A DNA stretch of 44,189 nt. Origin: a virus. A program made the translations under genes and the position numbers. This document shows, in pieces, positions 44,065-44,189 of this stretch. How positions within the stretch are numbered: position 1 is the first letter of the stretch; every line of letters starts with the position of its first letter. The stretch covers positions 1 through 44,189 of the IMG/VR virus record IMGVR_UViG_3300045999_006359. One strand, written 5' to 3'. The notes under the pieces were generated by a model. It was not told the DNA's origin. It saw nothing but the letters and a program-made list of their open reading frames with translations, and did no database searches.

Positions 44065-44189
44065 ATGGCCGCCGGACGCAATAGGCCGAACCTGTAGCGC
44101 TCCACCCCAAGGGGCAGTTGTTCACCTTGACCACGGCAGGTCTGGCAGCCTTGGCGGGGACGCAATAGGACCCTTGGACGTACCAGCCA
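44063..44189 (-). CDS. Cys-repeat protein, 3' part (continues from 1-194)
   Basis: The right repeat carries the C-terminal two thirds of the small secreted protein and its true stop, TAA at 44065-44063. The 5' part, including the ATG, is at 129-194 when the ends are joined. Confidence 0.6.
   Translation of the reverse strand, partial: GWYVQGSYCVPAKAARPAVVKVNNCPLGWSATGSAYCVRRP
44064..44189. repeat. Terminal direct repeat, right copy
   Basis: Identical to 4-129. Preceded by the T-run of the terminator rather than the gaa that precedes the left copy. Confidence 0.95.

Noticed and set aside
1-44189. Integrase, attachment site or lysogeny repressor module
   Set aside because: No tyrosine or serine recombinase signature and no CI-like gene seen; the HTH and RHH proteins are too small and scattered to suggest a lysogeny switch.

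Overview
The window is almost certainly the complete genome of a tailed, siphovirus-like phage, most likely one that infects marine picocyanobacteria such as Synechococcus. The first and last 126 bases are the same, so the unique length is about 44,063 bp if the map is circular. The phage assignment rests on a full head and tail morphogenesis set: TerS, TerL, portal, scaffold, capsid, head-tail connectors, tail tube, frameshifted tail chaperone, tape measure, tail tip and fibres. The cyanobacterial host is an inference from the look of several small proteins and fibre domains that I associate with cyanophages; no photosynthesis gene, tRNA, integrase, excisionase or RNA polymerase was seen. A family A DNA polymerase with Phe at the O-helix position equivalent to E. 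coli Pol I 762, and the absence of lysogeny genes, fit a virulent lifestyle.

Layout. 1-2.2 kb, minus strand: a small secreted Cys-repeat protein that crosses the contig junction, an unknown 78-aa protein, a PD-(D/E)XK (RecB/Cas4-like) exonuclease and a single-stranded-DNA-binding-like protein. 2.3-12.4 kb, plus strand: a large primase-polymerase/AAA+ helicase, then a tightly overlapped run of small genes (ribbon-helix-helix, HTH and zinc-ribbon proteins, a dCTP-deaminase-like enzyme, a DUF3310 protein), DNA polymerase A and four more small genes. 12.4-15.6 kb, minus strand: lysis genes (two-domain endolysin, small membrane proteins) interrupted by a plus-strand HNH endonuclease, and a tail-chaperone-like protein. 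15.8-42.3 kb, minus strand: tail fibres, tail tip, tape measure, frameshifted chaperone, tail tube, connectors, capsid, scaffold, portal, small basic proteins, TerL, an orphan cytosine methyltransferase, three tiny proteins (one a membrane-tethered HTH) and TerS. 42.3-44 kb: two unknown minus-strand genes and two plus-strand genes ending in a strong terminator. No gene-free stretch exceeds 300 bases.

How it works together. Prim-Pol/helicase, DNA polymerase A, the ssDNA-binding protein and the exonuclease form a replication and recombination core, with the dCTP-deaminase-like enzyme feeding nucleotide pools. The late genes are read leftward from TerS. Many start 27-33 nt downstream of a -10-like hexamer (TANNNT, usually preceded by GC), often directly behind an intrinsic terminator, which suggests individually promoted transcription units.

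Most interesting signals: (i) six alternating copies of a GTCCCATT/AATGGGAC iteron, spaced 41, 31, 30, 32 and 41 bp, inside the 3' end of the primase-helicase gene (candidate replication origin); (ii) a strand-biased octamer GCTCCAGT, used in all reading frames; (iii) nine same-strand TGAATGG copies in the leftmost 1.4 kb; (iv) a decayed palindromic element present both inside a gene and between genes; (v) a C CCA AAA programmed -1 frameshift in the tail chaperone. All counts were made by eye and should be recomputed.
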